Assembly: GCA_947561585.1 (NCBI GenBank)
Contig: CANNZV010002309.1
Location: 62,001 to 126,000, forward strand
DNA length: 64,000 nt
Direction: 5' to 3'
Source: Caprella mutica
Lineage: Eukaryota > Arthropoda > Malacostraca > Amphipoda > Caprellidae
The translations under genes were made by a program, and so were the position numbers. Below are positions 25,029-38,200 of the stretch, one piece after another (position 1 is the stretch's first letter; every line of letters starts with the position of its first letter). Under the pieces are notes generated by a model. The model was not told the DNA's origin, made no database searches, and saw only the letters and a program-made list of their open reading frames with translations.

Positions 25029-27171
25029 TAAAAGAAGCAAAGAGCGGTTTTCCTGCTCAAGACATGCATGTGACGGTTCACTTCTCTCACTCCAAACAGA
25101 ATTTCTCTCACGGAAAGGGAAAATGAGTTCACTGCAGTGAATGGGAGGTGGAGAGGAAATGTTTGAATATCTCTAAATGAATATTCATACATTGTGATGG
25201 TTGTGTTTATGCATGCAAGGAGCATTGTAGAGTGCTAACAAAAAGAAAGACAGCAATGTGTTATGAACATTGGGAGTCTTAAATGCCTTTTTACTCTTAT
25301 AATAATAACTAATAAAAATGAGTATTTTTATTTTTCCATGACATCAGTTGTAAAAAAGACTTAATAAAGTAGAAGATACACCTAACGTAAGAAAATCTTC
25401 TTTACGCCATTTTAACTTTCAAATTACGTATGAAAATCATAAAATTAATTACCAAATTTCTCAATTCAAATTAATTACCAAATCTCTTATTTCTTTATTA
25501 TTTGTTATTTTTTAAAATAATCCGTTAAAAAATATTTGGATTTTTTCTTATCCAGGTTTGTGATTTTTCTGTTTTGGATATGAAAATTAAACTCCAGCGT
25601 ATTTATTATAATTACATAATATAATTTTATAATATAATTTATTTAAATTATCCGAGGTTTTGAGTAAGAAAGGGACTGTGCGCATATTTTGGTTTGCAAC
25701 AATAACGTCATAAACACAAAAACATGTATTTTAGAGTTATCCATATAGAGATAAAATCATAAAATACTGATTATTTTGGTAAAAAAATCATCATTCTAAC
25801 TCAAAAATGTACCGCTAGAGAGGCTAAATGTCCTAACGATATACCATTAAATGTACGTACATTACAAGTACTAAAATGCCTCTCCTGAAAAATAGCTTTT
25901 AGAAGTTATGACAGTGTTCTCGCAAACAAGCAATATACTTTCGGGTTGATATCTGTTTGCAGGGTCATAGCGCACACCGAACACAATCCTAGTACCGGGT
26001 TCCGAAAATTTTACCTTATATAAGGGCTTGAGAAAGATAAAAAATATTGTATTATTTTATTTTTTCTCAATAAATATTAACCATTATCCATCCATAATAA
26101 TGTAGCATTGACATTGATTTACATTGGTATTTATGTACTTATTCAAAATCAGTAAGTCAATCTTAACCGAAATAATTGTACGACATAGTGAGTAACAAAG
26201 AAGAGGTGCCAACTAAATCACAGTTAATCACACTAGATCTATACCTGCAGTTACGAATGGAAGAGGGAAATGAAGAGGTGATAATAGTAAATGAAGCCTA
26301 AGAGTCTCTAACCTATAACACAAAATCTGAAACCTCGTAGTTGAAGATCATAACCCTATTGCGATCTTCTAAAACTGCAAGTAGTGTCAGTAAAATGATA
26401 AACAATGTAAATAAAAAAATACATCATAATCCAAATTACAACAGTTCGGAACTCCCCCCCCCTCTCTTCCATTCTCCACAGACAGCTTCAGGATAGAGCC
26501 CCTGGTTGTCTACCATATTGTTAACTAATAATTATTTATCAAGTATGTAGAACTAAAACTACGACGCATTGAGAAGCTACAAGAATTACCAAACAGTAAA
26601 AATGACTGTTTTTCATATTTTTATCAGTGAGACATCGTTTTCGACACATGTTGAGCAACCCAGTTGATTTTTAAGGCCGATTTATAGCCGATTTTTGGAT
26701 GAGTACCTAAACATGAATCGGCGTATTGACGATGAATCATCGATAAATATTCGAAGAAGTGTCCGTTTTATCCAAGATTTTTCGTATAAAATAAGGCAGG
26801 ATGATTTAAGACACTCTCTTAAATTTTATCTGGCAAGCAGTGACACACGCTGTTGTCTGAACACGGCAGAACGTTTTTACAGTGTGCTGCTTCCAGATTC
26901 TGTCAGTTTCAGGAAAATGACTGCTTGGTAATTCAGGAGAGAAAATACTATATCACTAAAACAACAAAATAAACTTAAATGATATTATGTGACGCATTTT
27001 ATTAAAAGTCAATCAATTTCAATCTTCTACCAACAATAGTTCAAGGCACACGAATATTTGGGAAGTAAAATGCAGGCAGATTAACTGGTTGGTAGTTCGA
27101 GTGCTAAGTCCCTTGTAATATCTTTAATTAAGGAGAATCTGAGCACATTAGGGATGTGAAATCACGACATA
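25029..27171. other. Non-coding DNA 3' of the 70-bp satellite
   Basis: Nothing recognisable. A 78-codon open frame at 26695-26931 (+) has no identifiable domain. Short C-run at about 26455. Confidence 0.35.
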
Positions 27172-27506
27172 AAGAAAGAAATTCAGCCGTTAGTTCTACT
27201 AATGATGTACTATCTGCTGAAGAACATATTCTAAAAGTACTATCCGGCACAAAAAGAAAGAAATTCAGTCGTTAGTTCTACTAATGATGTACTATCTGCT
27301 GAAGAACATATTCTAAAAGTACTATCCGGCACAAAAAGAAAGAAATTCAGCCGTTAGTTCTACTAATGATGTACTATCTGCTGAAGAACATATTCTAAAA
27401 GTACTATCCGGCACAAAAAGAAAGAAATTCAGCCGTTAGTTCTACTAGTGATGTACTATCTGCTGAAGAACATATTCTAAAAGTACTATCCGGCACAAAA
27501 AGAAAT
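27172..27506. repeat. 82-bp tandem repeat, about 4 copies
   Basis: Copies start AAAGAAATTCAGCCGTTAGT and end GTACTATCCGGCACAAAAAG. The copies are nearly identical, indicating recent amplification. Confidence 0.95.
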
Positions 27507-28148
27507 AAATGAACTCAATTGAACGAGAGACGTATTTTGTACAATTTATATTTTCGTAGAGTTAATATTAGATGTGTTTCTAGCAGTTCGAGCAGCTCTA
27601 CTAATGGTTGATGATCGTTGTTTGAATTATTAACTGTATTTCTACGAATTAAAACCTGAATAGAAATAACTTAATGTATGTACTCATGTTGCCCTAAAAT
27701 CTGCTAAAATTTATTTCAAAAATTTATTTTCTTTTCCATTGTGACAAATTCGTACGTATTAAATAAACTGACTGAAATATTTAACTTGCGACAACATCCC
27801 ACCGTATCTATTTTCGCAACTAATGTCAACAAAGGTTCGTTTTATTATTCTCAAAGACACGTCTTGTTATTTAGAATTGGCACAGAGCTCTACTTTCGCC
27901 CCTTGATTGTTGTTGTGGATATTGTTATTCGCTGTTCTTCCCCCCTGACATTTTAGAGAAGGATTCGGAAAATCTCTTTTATTTGTCCATGCTGCACATT
28001 TCTTTGGTTAAATTGTTCTTGTGTTTAGTAGAACAATAATGTCGCTAAAAAATTGTAAGGATAGGATTTAGTCGATTGGAATCTTGAAAATATTATGATT
28101 GTTTAATAAGAGAAATCAACAAGAAGTAATTACAATTATAATATGCTT
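27507..28148. other. AT-rich non-coding DNA
   Basis: A 71-codon open frame at 27741-27956 (+) has no recognisable features. No other structure seen. Confidence 0.35.
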
Positions 28149-28311
28149 AGGTTAGTTCCGAATTATCGGTCAGTACTACATCTTCGGATATATAAGATAA
28201 AAACAATATAAAAATTGTTATTATTACACAGTGCTATCTAATAACAACGTTTATATCTTTTTTTATATGACCGAAGATGTATTACTGATCGATAATTCAG
28301 AACTTAGCCTA
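28149..28311. mobile_element. Hairpin MITE copy 2
   Basis: Left arm AGGTTAGTTCCGAATTATCG followed by ACTACATCTTCGG; right arm is the complement (CCGAAGATGTATTACTGATC, GATAATTCAGAACTTAGCCT). It shares the interior ATTACACAGTGCTATCTAAT with copy 3 at 34565, but most of the second half of that interior is deleted. Flanked by TA. Confidence 0.75.
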
Positions 28312-28660
28312 GTATATCTTTAGACCATTACGTTTAAAGTTGATAGTTTAAATATAATAAAACCAAACATCTTAAACTCGAATTATTATCGGAAATATCT
28401 GAAATAAGTATTTTAAATTTACGATGAATTCATTAGGTGATCTTCCTACCATCGCTTACAATTTTTTGATAGGGAAATACTTATTATATATTAGAATTAT
28501 TTATTTGCAATACATTTGTTATTTTAATTGAAAAGCAATTAAAAATATCTTTGTGTTCTATTTAATTAATGGTGTGAAAGTAACCAAAGAAACTTCGCAT
28601 AGAGTTAAATATGTATCAAAAAATATGTATTTTATTATTTTGTATTTCATTTACTGTATA

Positions 28661-28738
28661 CTGTGTTACTGCTTTGTTACTGCTGTGTTACTGCACTGTT
28701 ACTGCTGTGTTACTGCAGTGTTACTGCAGTATTACCAT
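28661..28738. repeat. 11-bp tandem repeat
   Basis: About seven units of TGTTACTGCTG / TGTTACTGCAG just before the T-free tract. Confidence 0.8.
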
Positions 28739-28798
28739 TATCTTCATTTATTTTTTATTATTCCTAATCGTCAGAGTTCCAGAAGTGTTTACTACAAA

Positions 28799-30476
28799 CA
28801 AAACAGAAAACAAGAAACAGAAAAAAGAAAACAGAAAACAAGAAAAAGAAAAAAGAAAACAGAAAACAAGAAACAGAAAAAAGAAAACAGAAAACAAGAA
28901 AAAGAAAAAAGAAAACAGAAAACAAGAAACAGAAAAAAGAAAACAGAAAACAAGAAAAAGAAAAAAGAAAACAGAAAACAAGAAAAAGAAAAAAGAAAAC
29001 AGAAAACAAGAAACAGAAAAAAGAAAACAGAAAACAAGAAAAAGAAAAAAGAAAACAGAAAACAAGAAAAAGAAAAAAGAAAACAGAAAACAAGAAACAG
29101 AAAAAAGAAAACAGAAAACAAGAAACAGAAAAAAGAAAACAGAAAACAAGAAAAAGAAAAAAGAAAACAGAAAACAAGAAACAGAAAAAAGAAAACAGAA
29201 AACAAGAAAAAGAAAAAAGAAAACAGAAAACAAGAAAAAGAAAAAAGAAAACAGAAAACAAGAAAAAGAAAAAAGAAAACAGAAAACAAGAAAAAGAAAA
29301 AAGAAAACAGAAAACAAGAAAAAGAAAAAGAAAAAAGAAAACAAGAAAAAGAAAAAAGAAAACAGAAAACAAGAAAAAGAAAAAAGAAAACAGAAAACAA
29401 GAAAAAGAAAAAAGAAAACAGAAAACAAGAAAAAGAAAAAAGAAAACAGAAAACAAGAAAAAGAAAAAAGAAAACAGAAAACAAGAAAAAGAAAAAGAAA
29501 AAAGAAAACAAGAAACAGAAAAAAGAAAACAGAAAACAAGAAAAAGAAAAAAGAAAACAGAAAACAAGAAAAAGAAAAAAGAAAACAGAAAACAAGAAAA
29601 AGAAAAAAGAAAACAGAAAACAAGAAAAAGAAAAAGAAAAAAGAAAACAAGAAAAAGAAAAAAGAAAACAGAAAACAAGAAAAAGAAAAAAGAAAACAGA
29701 AAACAAGAAAAAGAAAAAAGAAAACAGAAAACAAGAAAAAGAAAAAAGAAAACAGAAAACAAGAAAAAGAAAAAAGAAAACAGAAAACAAGAAAAAGAAA
29801 AAGAAAAAAGAAAACAAGAAAAAGAAAAAAGAAAACAGAAAACAAGAAAAAGAAAAAAGAAAACAGAAAACAAGAAAAAGAAAAAAGAAAACAGAAAACA
29901 AGAAAAAGAAAAAAGAAAACAGAAAACAAGAAAAAGAAAAAAGAAAACAGAAAACAAGAAACAGAAAAAAGAAAACAGAAAACAAGAAAAAGAAAAAAGA
30001 AAACAGAAAACAAGAAAAAGAAAAAAGAAAACAGAAAACAAGAAAAAGAAAAAAGAAAACAGAAAACAAGAAAAAGAAAAAGAAAAAAGAAAACAAGAAA
30101 AAGAAAAAAGAAAACAGAAAACAAGAAAAAGAAAAAAGAAAACAGAAAACAAGAAAAAGAAAAAAGAAAACAGAAAACAAGAAAAAGAAAAAGAAAACAA
30201 AAAACAGAAAACAGAAAACAAGAAACAGAAAAAAGAAAACAGAAAACAAGAAACAGAAAAAAGAAAACAAGAAACAGAAAAAAGAAAACAGAAAACAAGA
30301 AAAAGAAAAAAGAAAACAGAAAACAAGAAAACAAGAAAACAGAAAACAAGAAAACAGAAAACAAGAAAACAGAGAACAAGAAAACAGAGAACAAGAAAAC
30401 AGAAAACAAGAAAACAGAAAACAAGAAAACAAGAAAACAGAAAACAAGAAAAGAAAAAACAAAAAACAAGAAAAAA
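28799..30476. repeat. About 28-bp A-rich minisatellite lacking thymine
   Basis: Repeating GAAAACAGAAAACAAGAAAA plus AGAAAAAA, with length variants (AACAG versus AAAAG, extra AAAAAG). From 28794 to 30486 the + strand has no T. With no T there are no TAA, TAG or TGA codons on the + strand, so every + frame stays open; the minus strand, which lacks A, is open as well. The open frames of 520-654 codons on both strands come from this and are not genes. Confidence 0.95.
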
Positions 30477-30486
30477 GGAGACACGA

Positions 30487-31161
30487 TAACAAGTGTCAGT
30501 AAGTGCGCATTATCTTCCCCTCTTACAAACTATTCTGTTAACATCTTCTCAAGTGATTTACATCTTCTGAAGTGATTTACATCTTCTCGAGAGAGAAAAA
30601 CAAGAGATTGATTCTGATTGAACAGAACACGCAGATTTTATTGAAAATAAGAAATGGAAAAGTTATTTGTACAAGACATGTTAACATTGCTGATGGTGTT
30701 ATCTTTTATTTCAATTTATACTAATGGATAAATCTATTATTAGTAACTGAAGATGTATAGAAAGCTTTTTTTTTGTAGTAATATTCATGAAGTTAATTCT
30801 TAGTTATCAATGAGTTACAATTTAATAATGATTGAGTGATAACAGTTATTTAAGGGGCATCCATAACCGTTATTATATAAAAAGATCATATTCATTATTT
30901 TATTTGTTTGTCTATAGGTTTTTTTCTTCCTTTCAATCGCTGAAAATAACTTTATGATAAAAGGACAAAATGAATTATCACAATAAATCACAGTTCAAAG
31001 TTTTTAAAACTAAAATCGTAATCGGTAGTTATGTTTAAATGAATTTCTCTCGCAAATTTGCCTTTAAAATTGTAAAAATTGAAAAAAAATCTTTTTTAGG
31101 TACCTTACTAATAATTGAAAAAATCATTTTGGTTTCCAGGTAGCAATGATTCTAAGGCCAT
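30487..31161. other. AT-rich non-coding DNA
   Basis: Contains a short direct duplication of AAGTGATTTACATCTTCT at about 30551-30587. Nothing else seen. Confidence 0.4.
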
Positions 31162-31628
31162 TATTGTCCCAATATTGCCAATGTTGTCCCAATATTGCTA
31201 ATGTTGTCCCAATATTGCCAATGTTGTCCCAATATTGCCAATGTTGTCCCAATATTGCCAATGTTGTCCCAATATTGCCAATGTTGTCCCAATATTGCCA
31301 ATGTTGTCACAATATTGCCAATGTTGTCACAATATTGCCAATGTTGTCCCAATATTGCCAATGTTGTCACAATATTGCCCATGTTGTCACAATATTGCCA
31401 ATGTTGTCCCAATATTGCCAATGTTGTCACAATATTGCCAATGTTGTCCCAATATTGCCAATGTTGTCACAATATTACCAATGTCGTCCCAATATTGCCA
31501 ATGTTGTCCCAATATTACCAATGTCGTCCCAATATTGCCAATGTTGTCACAATATTACCAATGTCGTCCCAATATTGCCAATGTCGTCCCAATATTACCA
31601 ATGTCGTCCCAATATTGCCAATGTTGTC
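31162..31628. repeat. 20-bp minisatellite TGTTGTCCCAATATTGCCAA, about 23 copies
   Basis: Near-perfect 20-bp period with variants GTCAC for GTCCC and ATTACC for ATTGCC. Variants cluster towards the 3' end. Each unit carries the palindrome CAATATTG. Open frames across it are artefacts. Confidence 0.95.
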
Positions 31629-31945
31629 CATAGGGTTGTACAATGTACAATGTACTTTTCTCTTCCATTGGTAATGAGTCAAAGAAAAGACTCCATGGCA
31701 AGTGAGATGTGACTCTGAAAAAAAAATAAAAAAAATTGTGAAGGTAAAGGCAAAAAATTACGTTGCCTCTTTTCTATGTATTTTGAACCATAAAATGAGT
31801 CTTTAGAAATGAATACCAACTCTGAAAAGTGAAGTGAAAATTATATAACAAGTTATTATTATACAGTAGAACTAAAGTTGCAACTAGTTCACTATATAGA
31901 GGTTACTTCATTATAGAGGATTCAAGAGATGCACAGAAAACTGAT

Positions 31946-32108
31946 GTCACTCGTGAGGATGAAGGAAGTCACTCGTGAGGATGAAGGCAGTAACTCGTGA
32001 GGATGAAGACAGTCACTCGTGAGGATGAAAGCAGTCACTCGTGAGGATGAAGGCAGTCACTCGTCAGGATGAAGGAAGTCACTCGTGAGGATGAAGGCAG
32101 TCACTCTC
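31946..32108. repeat. 22-bp tandem repeat, about 7 copies
   Basis: Unit GTCACTCGTGAGGATGAAGG plus two variable bases (CA or AA). Just upstream, at about 31864, TACAGTAGAACTAAAG resembles a pogo/Tigger-type transposon end with no partner. Confidence 0.9.
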
Positions 32109-32195
32109 TTTGGTGAGAGTTATTTTTAGAATTCTAATTACTGCTGATTTTCCATTGAAGTCCTTCACCGTTTGATGTCTGGAATAGCAACAATT

Positions 32196-33480
32196 TATTA
32201 ATGACTCAAAATACTGACATAGCGTCAATTAATGACTCAAAATACTGACATAGCGTCAATTAATGACTCAAAATACTGACATAGCGTCAATTAATGACTC
32301 AAAACACTGACATACCATCAAATAATGACTCAAAACACTGACATACCATCAATTAATGACTCAAAACACTGACATACCATCAATTAATGACTCAAAACAC
32401 TGACATACCATCAATTAATGACTCAAAACACTGACATACCATCAATTAATGACTCAAAACACTGACATACCATCAATTAATGACTCAAAACACTGACGTA
32501 CCATCAATTTATGACTCAAAACACTGACATACCATCAATTAATGACTCAAAACACTGACGTACCATCAATTAATGACTCAAAACACTGACGTACCATCAA
32601 ATAATGACTCAAAACACTGACATACCATCAAATAATGACTCAAAACACTGACATACCATCAAATAATGACTCAAAACACTGACATAGCATCAAATAATGA
32701 CTCAAAACACTGACATACCATCAAATAATGACTCAAAACACTGACATAGCATCAAATAATGACTCAAAACACTGACATAGTATCAAATAATGACTCAAAA
32801 CACTGACATACCATCAAATAATGACTCAAAACACTGACATACCATCAAATAATGACTCAAAACACTGACATACCATCAAATAATGACTCAAAACACTGAC
32901 ATAGCATCAAATAATGACTCAAAACACTGATATAGTATCAAATAATGACTCAAAACACTGACATACCATCAAATAATGACTCAAAACACTGACATAGCAT
33001 CAAATAATGACTCAAAACACTGACATACCATCAAATAATGACTCAAAACACTGACATACCATCAATTAATGACTCAAAACACTGACATACCATCAAATAA
33101 TGACTCAAAACACTGACATAGCATCAAATAATGACTCAAAACACTGACATAGCATCAAATAATGACTCAAAACACTGACATACCATCAAATAATGACTCA
33201 AAACACTGACATACCATCAAATAATGACTCAAAACACTGACATAGCATCAAATAATGACTCAAAACACTGACATACCATCAAATAATGACTCAAAACACT
33301 GACATAGCATCAAATAATGACTCAAAACACTGACATACCATCAAATAATGACTCAAAACACTGACATACCATCAAATAATGACTCAAAACACTGACATAG
33401 CATCAAATAATGACTCAAAACACTGACATACCATCAAATAATGACTCAAAACACTGACATACCATCAAATAATGACTCAA
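32196..33480. repeat. 31-bp minisatellite, about 41 copies
   Basis: Unit AATGACTCAAAACACTGACA followed by TACCATCAAAT or TAGCATCAAAT. The first copies carry AAATACTGACATAGCGTC. Period 31 bp throughout, with the CCATC/GCATC variants interspersed. Confidence 0.95.
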
Positions 33481-33976
33481 AGGTCCCATTTTTTAATTTT
33501 CTAGGAAACAAGAGAATGATGAGGAAATTCAAAACTCCTTCAAGACAAAATCGTCTGAATTCAGAAATTGACATATTCGATGGATAAGCCTCTTGTGAAA
33601 GAGGAGGAATAGCTATCTAAAATATCTCTAATTAAATGAGATAGATATTCATAACCAAACATTGCTAGTTACGTTAACTTCTTAATTATTTTATGTGTTG
33701 CAATATTAGTATTTGCTTTATAATCTAATTAGCCAAGAGGCGCATAATAATAATTACTTGCGTCTAGTATTATCCTCTTAATAAGGGGCTAATCAAATTG
33801 CCCCCCCCCTTTGTACTCTAATTACTCATCCCTAACCCCCCTTTCAGTGTTCGGCTTTAGAAGTTCGAAATCCCCGTAACTGACAGATTTAGAACAGCTT
33901 CTCAACTTAGAGGTAGAAGTTGGCTTTTAGAGGAAGAAGTTTGCTTTAATTCATTGGTGAGAGTTGGTACCAAGAT
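33481..33976. other. Non-coding DNA
   Basis: Holds C-runs at about 33802 and 33836. No gene seen. Confidence 0.35.
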
Positions 33977-34346
33977 TGCAACACAGAATTAGTAACTCTA
34001 GTAGTGTAACTTGCTACACAGAAATAGTAACTCTAGCAGTGTAACTTGCTACACAGAATTAGTAACTCTAGCAGTGTAACTTGCTACACAGAATTAGTAA
34101 CTCTAGCAGTGTAACTTGCTACACAGAAATAGTAACTCTAGTAGTGTAACTTGCTACACAGAAATAGTAACTCTAGTAGTGTAACTTGCTACACAGAATT
34201 AGTAACTCTAGTAGTGTAACTTGCTACACAGAAATAGTAACTCTAGTAGTGTAACTTGCTACACAGAATTAGTAACTCTAGTAGTGTAACTTGCTACACA
34301 GAAATAGTAACTCTAGTAGTGTAACTTGCTACACAGAATTAGTAAT
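33977..34346. repeat. 35-bp tandem repeat, about 10.5 copies
   Basis: Unit AGTAACTCTAGTAGTGTAAC then TTGCTACACAGAAAT. Variants are GTAGTG/GCAGTG and GAAAT/GAATT. Confidence 0.95.
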
Positions 34347-34394
34347 ACAAATGAAAATAGGAACAAAACTAGAACGGGCACTCGTAGATCGCAT

Positions 34395-34480
34395 ACCTTC
34401 GCCACCGCTTCAATAAGTTTTGACCTTTTCATGGCCTTGACCTTGACCTTTGGCCCAATTGCTCCCAAAATGAAAATGAT
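34395..34480. repeat. Dispersed repeat fragment, copy 2
   Basis: CATACCTTCGCCACCGCTT then CCTTGACCTTGACCTTTGGC and CCAATTGCTCCCAAAATG, matching the 15904 copy. It lies directly after the 35-bp array. Confidence 0.5.
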
Positions 34481-34564
34481 AAAATTTATATTTGTAGTTA
34501 ATGTTGGTGTGTAATTATGATTAAAAAAATATAGAATTTAAATGATATGAAAACACGATATAAT

Positions 34565-34783
34565 AGGTTAAGCTCCGAATTATCGGCCATTACTACACCT
34601 TCGGTCATATTAGAAAAAAAACAATATAAAAATTATTATTATTACACAGTGCTATCTAATACTTCTGCAAACCCGGGTTAGCAGAAGTATTAGATAGCAC
34701 TGTGTAATAATAACAATTTTTATATTGTTTTTTTCTAATATGACCGAAGATGTAGTAATGACCGATAATTCGTAACAAACCCT
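34565..34783. mobile_element. Hairpin MITE copy 3 (near-perfect foldback)
   Basis: Two arms of about 100 bp are almost exact reverse complements. They begin AGGTTAAGCTCCGAATTATC and end GATAATTCGTAACAAACCCT, and are separated by a short loop around AAACCCGGGTTA at about 34673. Transcribed RNA or single-stranded DNA would form one long hairpin. This is the most complete copy of the family. Confidence 0.85.
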
Positions 34784-35255
34784 ATATTATTTATTTCATT
34801 ACAATATCCTTACAATTTGAGCAAGAATTCGGCAGCGCCAATTGTTCCGCTACAAATCTACACAATAGAAAGTAATTTGGGGCCATTGCAGCTTTCGTTT
34901 CAAGATTATCCTAACTAATAAATTTTAAATGAAATCTGCTAAGTACAGAGCAATTTCCTAATAAAATCAACCTAATAAATTAAAAAAAATTACAGAAGTC
35001 TAATTACAAAGTAGTTAGTAATTATCTAATAAAATTTATCCTATTATAACCTTTATGGGACTGACAAAATTCGAGAGGATTCTTTACACAATGATATTTA
35101 GGAAACCAGCTGCTCGAATTATAAGATTTTTTGTCAGTTAATAGCTTATATCATATTAATGTACTGGACAAAATTTTATTTGCTCAAGATTGATGGAAAT
35201 AGTGTTATTATATTGAATGAATTTGGTTTGTCGAGCTTAAACTCCTCAGTCAGCC
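34784..35255. other. AT-rich non-coding DNA
   Basis: No supported gene; the last bases before the hAT-like element include its target duplication. Confidence 0.35.
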
Positions 35256-35263
35256 TTTCGAGG

Positions 35264-38200
35264 CAGTGGTCGGCAACCTTTTTATCGTCGTGGACCGGTA
35301 AATGTTCAACAATATTCTCCCGGCCCGGCGTGATGAATGTAGCTAATAGTATTGGGTAGACCAAAAATTCATTCGCTTATTAGAGGCTACTTCTTTCTGA
35401 TGATGCCAAAACGAGATAATATAATATATTGCTTTATATAAGATTCCTTTTAAAATAACAATCTGGTACAAAACATAGCAATAATACTCAAGTAAAAATA
35501 TTTTCATCACTCAGGTAAAAAATATAATCAGGTAAAAAAGGGATCACCTGTATAATTCGCTCCCCAGTCTATATTGGTATGTGGATTGTACAGGAGTGAA
35601 ATCATTGGGGTGTGGATTGTACAGGAGTGAAATCATTGGGGTGTGGATTGTACAGGAGTGAAATCATTGGGGTGTGGATTGTACAGGAGTGAAATCATTG
35701 GGGTGTGGATTGTACAGGAGTGAAATCATTGGGGTGTGGATTGTACAGGAGTGAAATCATTGGGGTGTGGATTGTACAGGAGTGAAATCATTGGGGTGTG
35801 GATTGTACAGGAGTGAAATCATTGGTGTGTGGATTGTATAGGAGTGAAATCATTGGGGTGTAGATTGTACAGGAGTGAAATCATTGGGGTGTGGATTGTA
35901 CAGGAGTGAAATCATTGGGGTGTGGATTGTACAGGAGTGAAATCATTGGTGTGTGGATTGTACAGGAGTGAAATCATTGGGGTGTGGATTGTACAGGAGT
36001 GAAATCATTGGGGTGTAGATTGTACAGGAGTGAAATCATTGGTGTGTGGATTGTACAGGAGTGAAATCATTGGGTTGTGGATTGTACAGGAGTGAAATCA
36101 TTGGGGTGTTGATTGTACAGGAGTGAAATCATTGGTGTGTGTATTGTACAGGAGTGAAATCATTGGGTTGTGGATTGTACAGGAGTGAAATCATTGGGGT
36201 GTTGATTGTACAGGAGTGAAATCATTGGTGTGTGGATTGTACAGGAGTGAAATCATTGGTGTGTGGATTGTACAGGAGTGAAATCATTGGTGTGTGGATT
36301 GTACAGGAGTGAAATCATTGGGGTGTGGATTGTACAGGAGTGAAATCATTGGGGTGTAGATTGTACAGGAGTGAAATCATTGGTGTGTGGATTGTATAGG
36401 AGTGAAATCATTGGGTTGTGGATTGTACAGGAGTGAAATCATTGGGTTGTGGATTGTACAGGAGTGAAATCATTGGGGTGTGGATTGTACAGGAGTGAAA
36501 TCATTGGGGTGTGGATTGTACAGGAGTGAAATCATTGGGGTGTGGATTGTACAGGAGTGAAATCATTGGGGTGTGGATTGTACAGGAGTGAAATCATTGG
36601 GTTGTGGATTGTACAGGAGTGAAATCATTGGAGTGTGGATTGCACAGGAGTGAAATCATTGGGGTGTGGATTGTACAGGAGTGAAATCATTGGGGTGTGG
36701 ATTGTATAGGAGTGAAATCATTGGGGTGTGGATTGTACAGGAGTGAAATCATTGGGGTGTGTATTGTACAGGAGTGAAATCATTGGGGTGTGGATTGTAC
36801 AGGAGTGAAATCATTGGGGTGTGGATTGTACAGGAGTGAAATCATTGGGGTGTAGATTGTACAGGAGTGAAATCATTGGGGTGTAGATTGTACAGGAGTG
36901 AAATCATTGGGGTGTGGATTGTATAGGAGTGAAATCATTGGGGTGTGGATTGTACAGGAGTGAAATCATTGGGGTGTGGATTGTATAGGAGTGAAATCAT
37001 TGGGGTGTGGATTGTACAGGAGTGAAATCATTGGTGTGTGGATTGTACAGGAGTGAAATCATTGGGTTGTGGATTGTACAGGAGTGAAATCATTGGGGTG
37101 TTGATTGTACAGGAGTGAAATCATTGGTGTGTGGATTGTACAGGAGTGAAATCATTGGTGTGTGGATTGTACAGGAGTGAAATCATTGGTGTGTGGATTG
37201 TACAGGAGTGAAATCATTGGGGTGTGGATTGTACAGGAGTGAAATCATTGGGGTGTAGATTGTACAGGAGTGAAATCATTGGTGTGTGGATTGTATAGGA
37301 GTGAAATCATTGGGTTGTGGATTGTACAGGAGTGAAATCATTGGGTTGTGGATTGTACAGGAGTGAAATCATTGGGGTGTGGATTGTACAGGAGTGAAAT
37401 CATTGGGGTGTGGATTGTACAGGAGTGAAATCATTGGGGTGTGGATTGTACAGGAGTGAAATCATTGGGGTGTGGATTGTACAGGAGTGAAATCATTGGG
37501 TTGTGGATTGTACAGGAGTGAAATCATTGGAGTGTGGATTGCACAGGAGTGAAATCATTGGGGTGTGGATTGTACAGGAGTGAAATCATTGGGGTGTGGA
37601 TTGTATAGGAGTGAAATCATTGGGGTGTGGATTGTACAGGAGTGAAATCATTGGGGTGTGTATTGTACAGGAGTGAAATCATTGGGGTGTGGATTGTACA
37701 GGAGTGAAATCATTGGGGTGTGGATTGTACAGGAGTGAAATCATTGGGGTGTAGATTGTACAGGAGTGAAATCATTGGGGTGTAGATTGTACAGGAGTGA
37801 AATCATTGGGGTGTGGATTGTATAGGAGTGAAATCATTGGGGTGTGGATTGTACAGGAGTGAAATCATTGGGGTGTGGATTGTATAGGAGTGAAATCATT
37901 GGGGTGTGGATTGTACAGGAGTGAAATCATTGGGTTCAGATTCATCAAGTAATCCTAAAAAGAAAGATAATAATACTCAAGTACGATAAACATAATAATG
38001 GGACAGTCAGTAGTTAGTTCTGAACAAGTTTGGAACGTGTTATGAAGGGTAGGTTAGGGTGTTACTTTTTCGACCGGGTCCATTGACAGAACTCTACAGC
38101 TATTGATAAAAAAAAAGTTGATTTTAATTATTATACATTATATAACCATTTTACAGGCATTTAACTAAGAAAATTATTATTATATTAATTTTGTTACTTT

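Noticed and set aside
26695..26931. 78-codon open frame (+)
   Set aside because: No recognisable motif, splice context or relative in the window; length is not exceptional.
28553..30575. Open frames of 520-654 codons on both strands (Lys/Glu/Gln-rich or Phe/Leu-rich)
   Set aside because: They follow from a tandem repeat without T, which contains no stop codon on the + strand. All + frames are open at once and no unique conserved sequence flanks them.
31146..31712. Open frames of 132-188 codons with cysteine-rich repeats
   Set aside because: All three + frames are open across a 20-bp minisatellite; no start context, splice site or conserved end.
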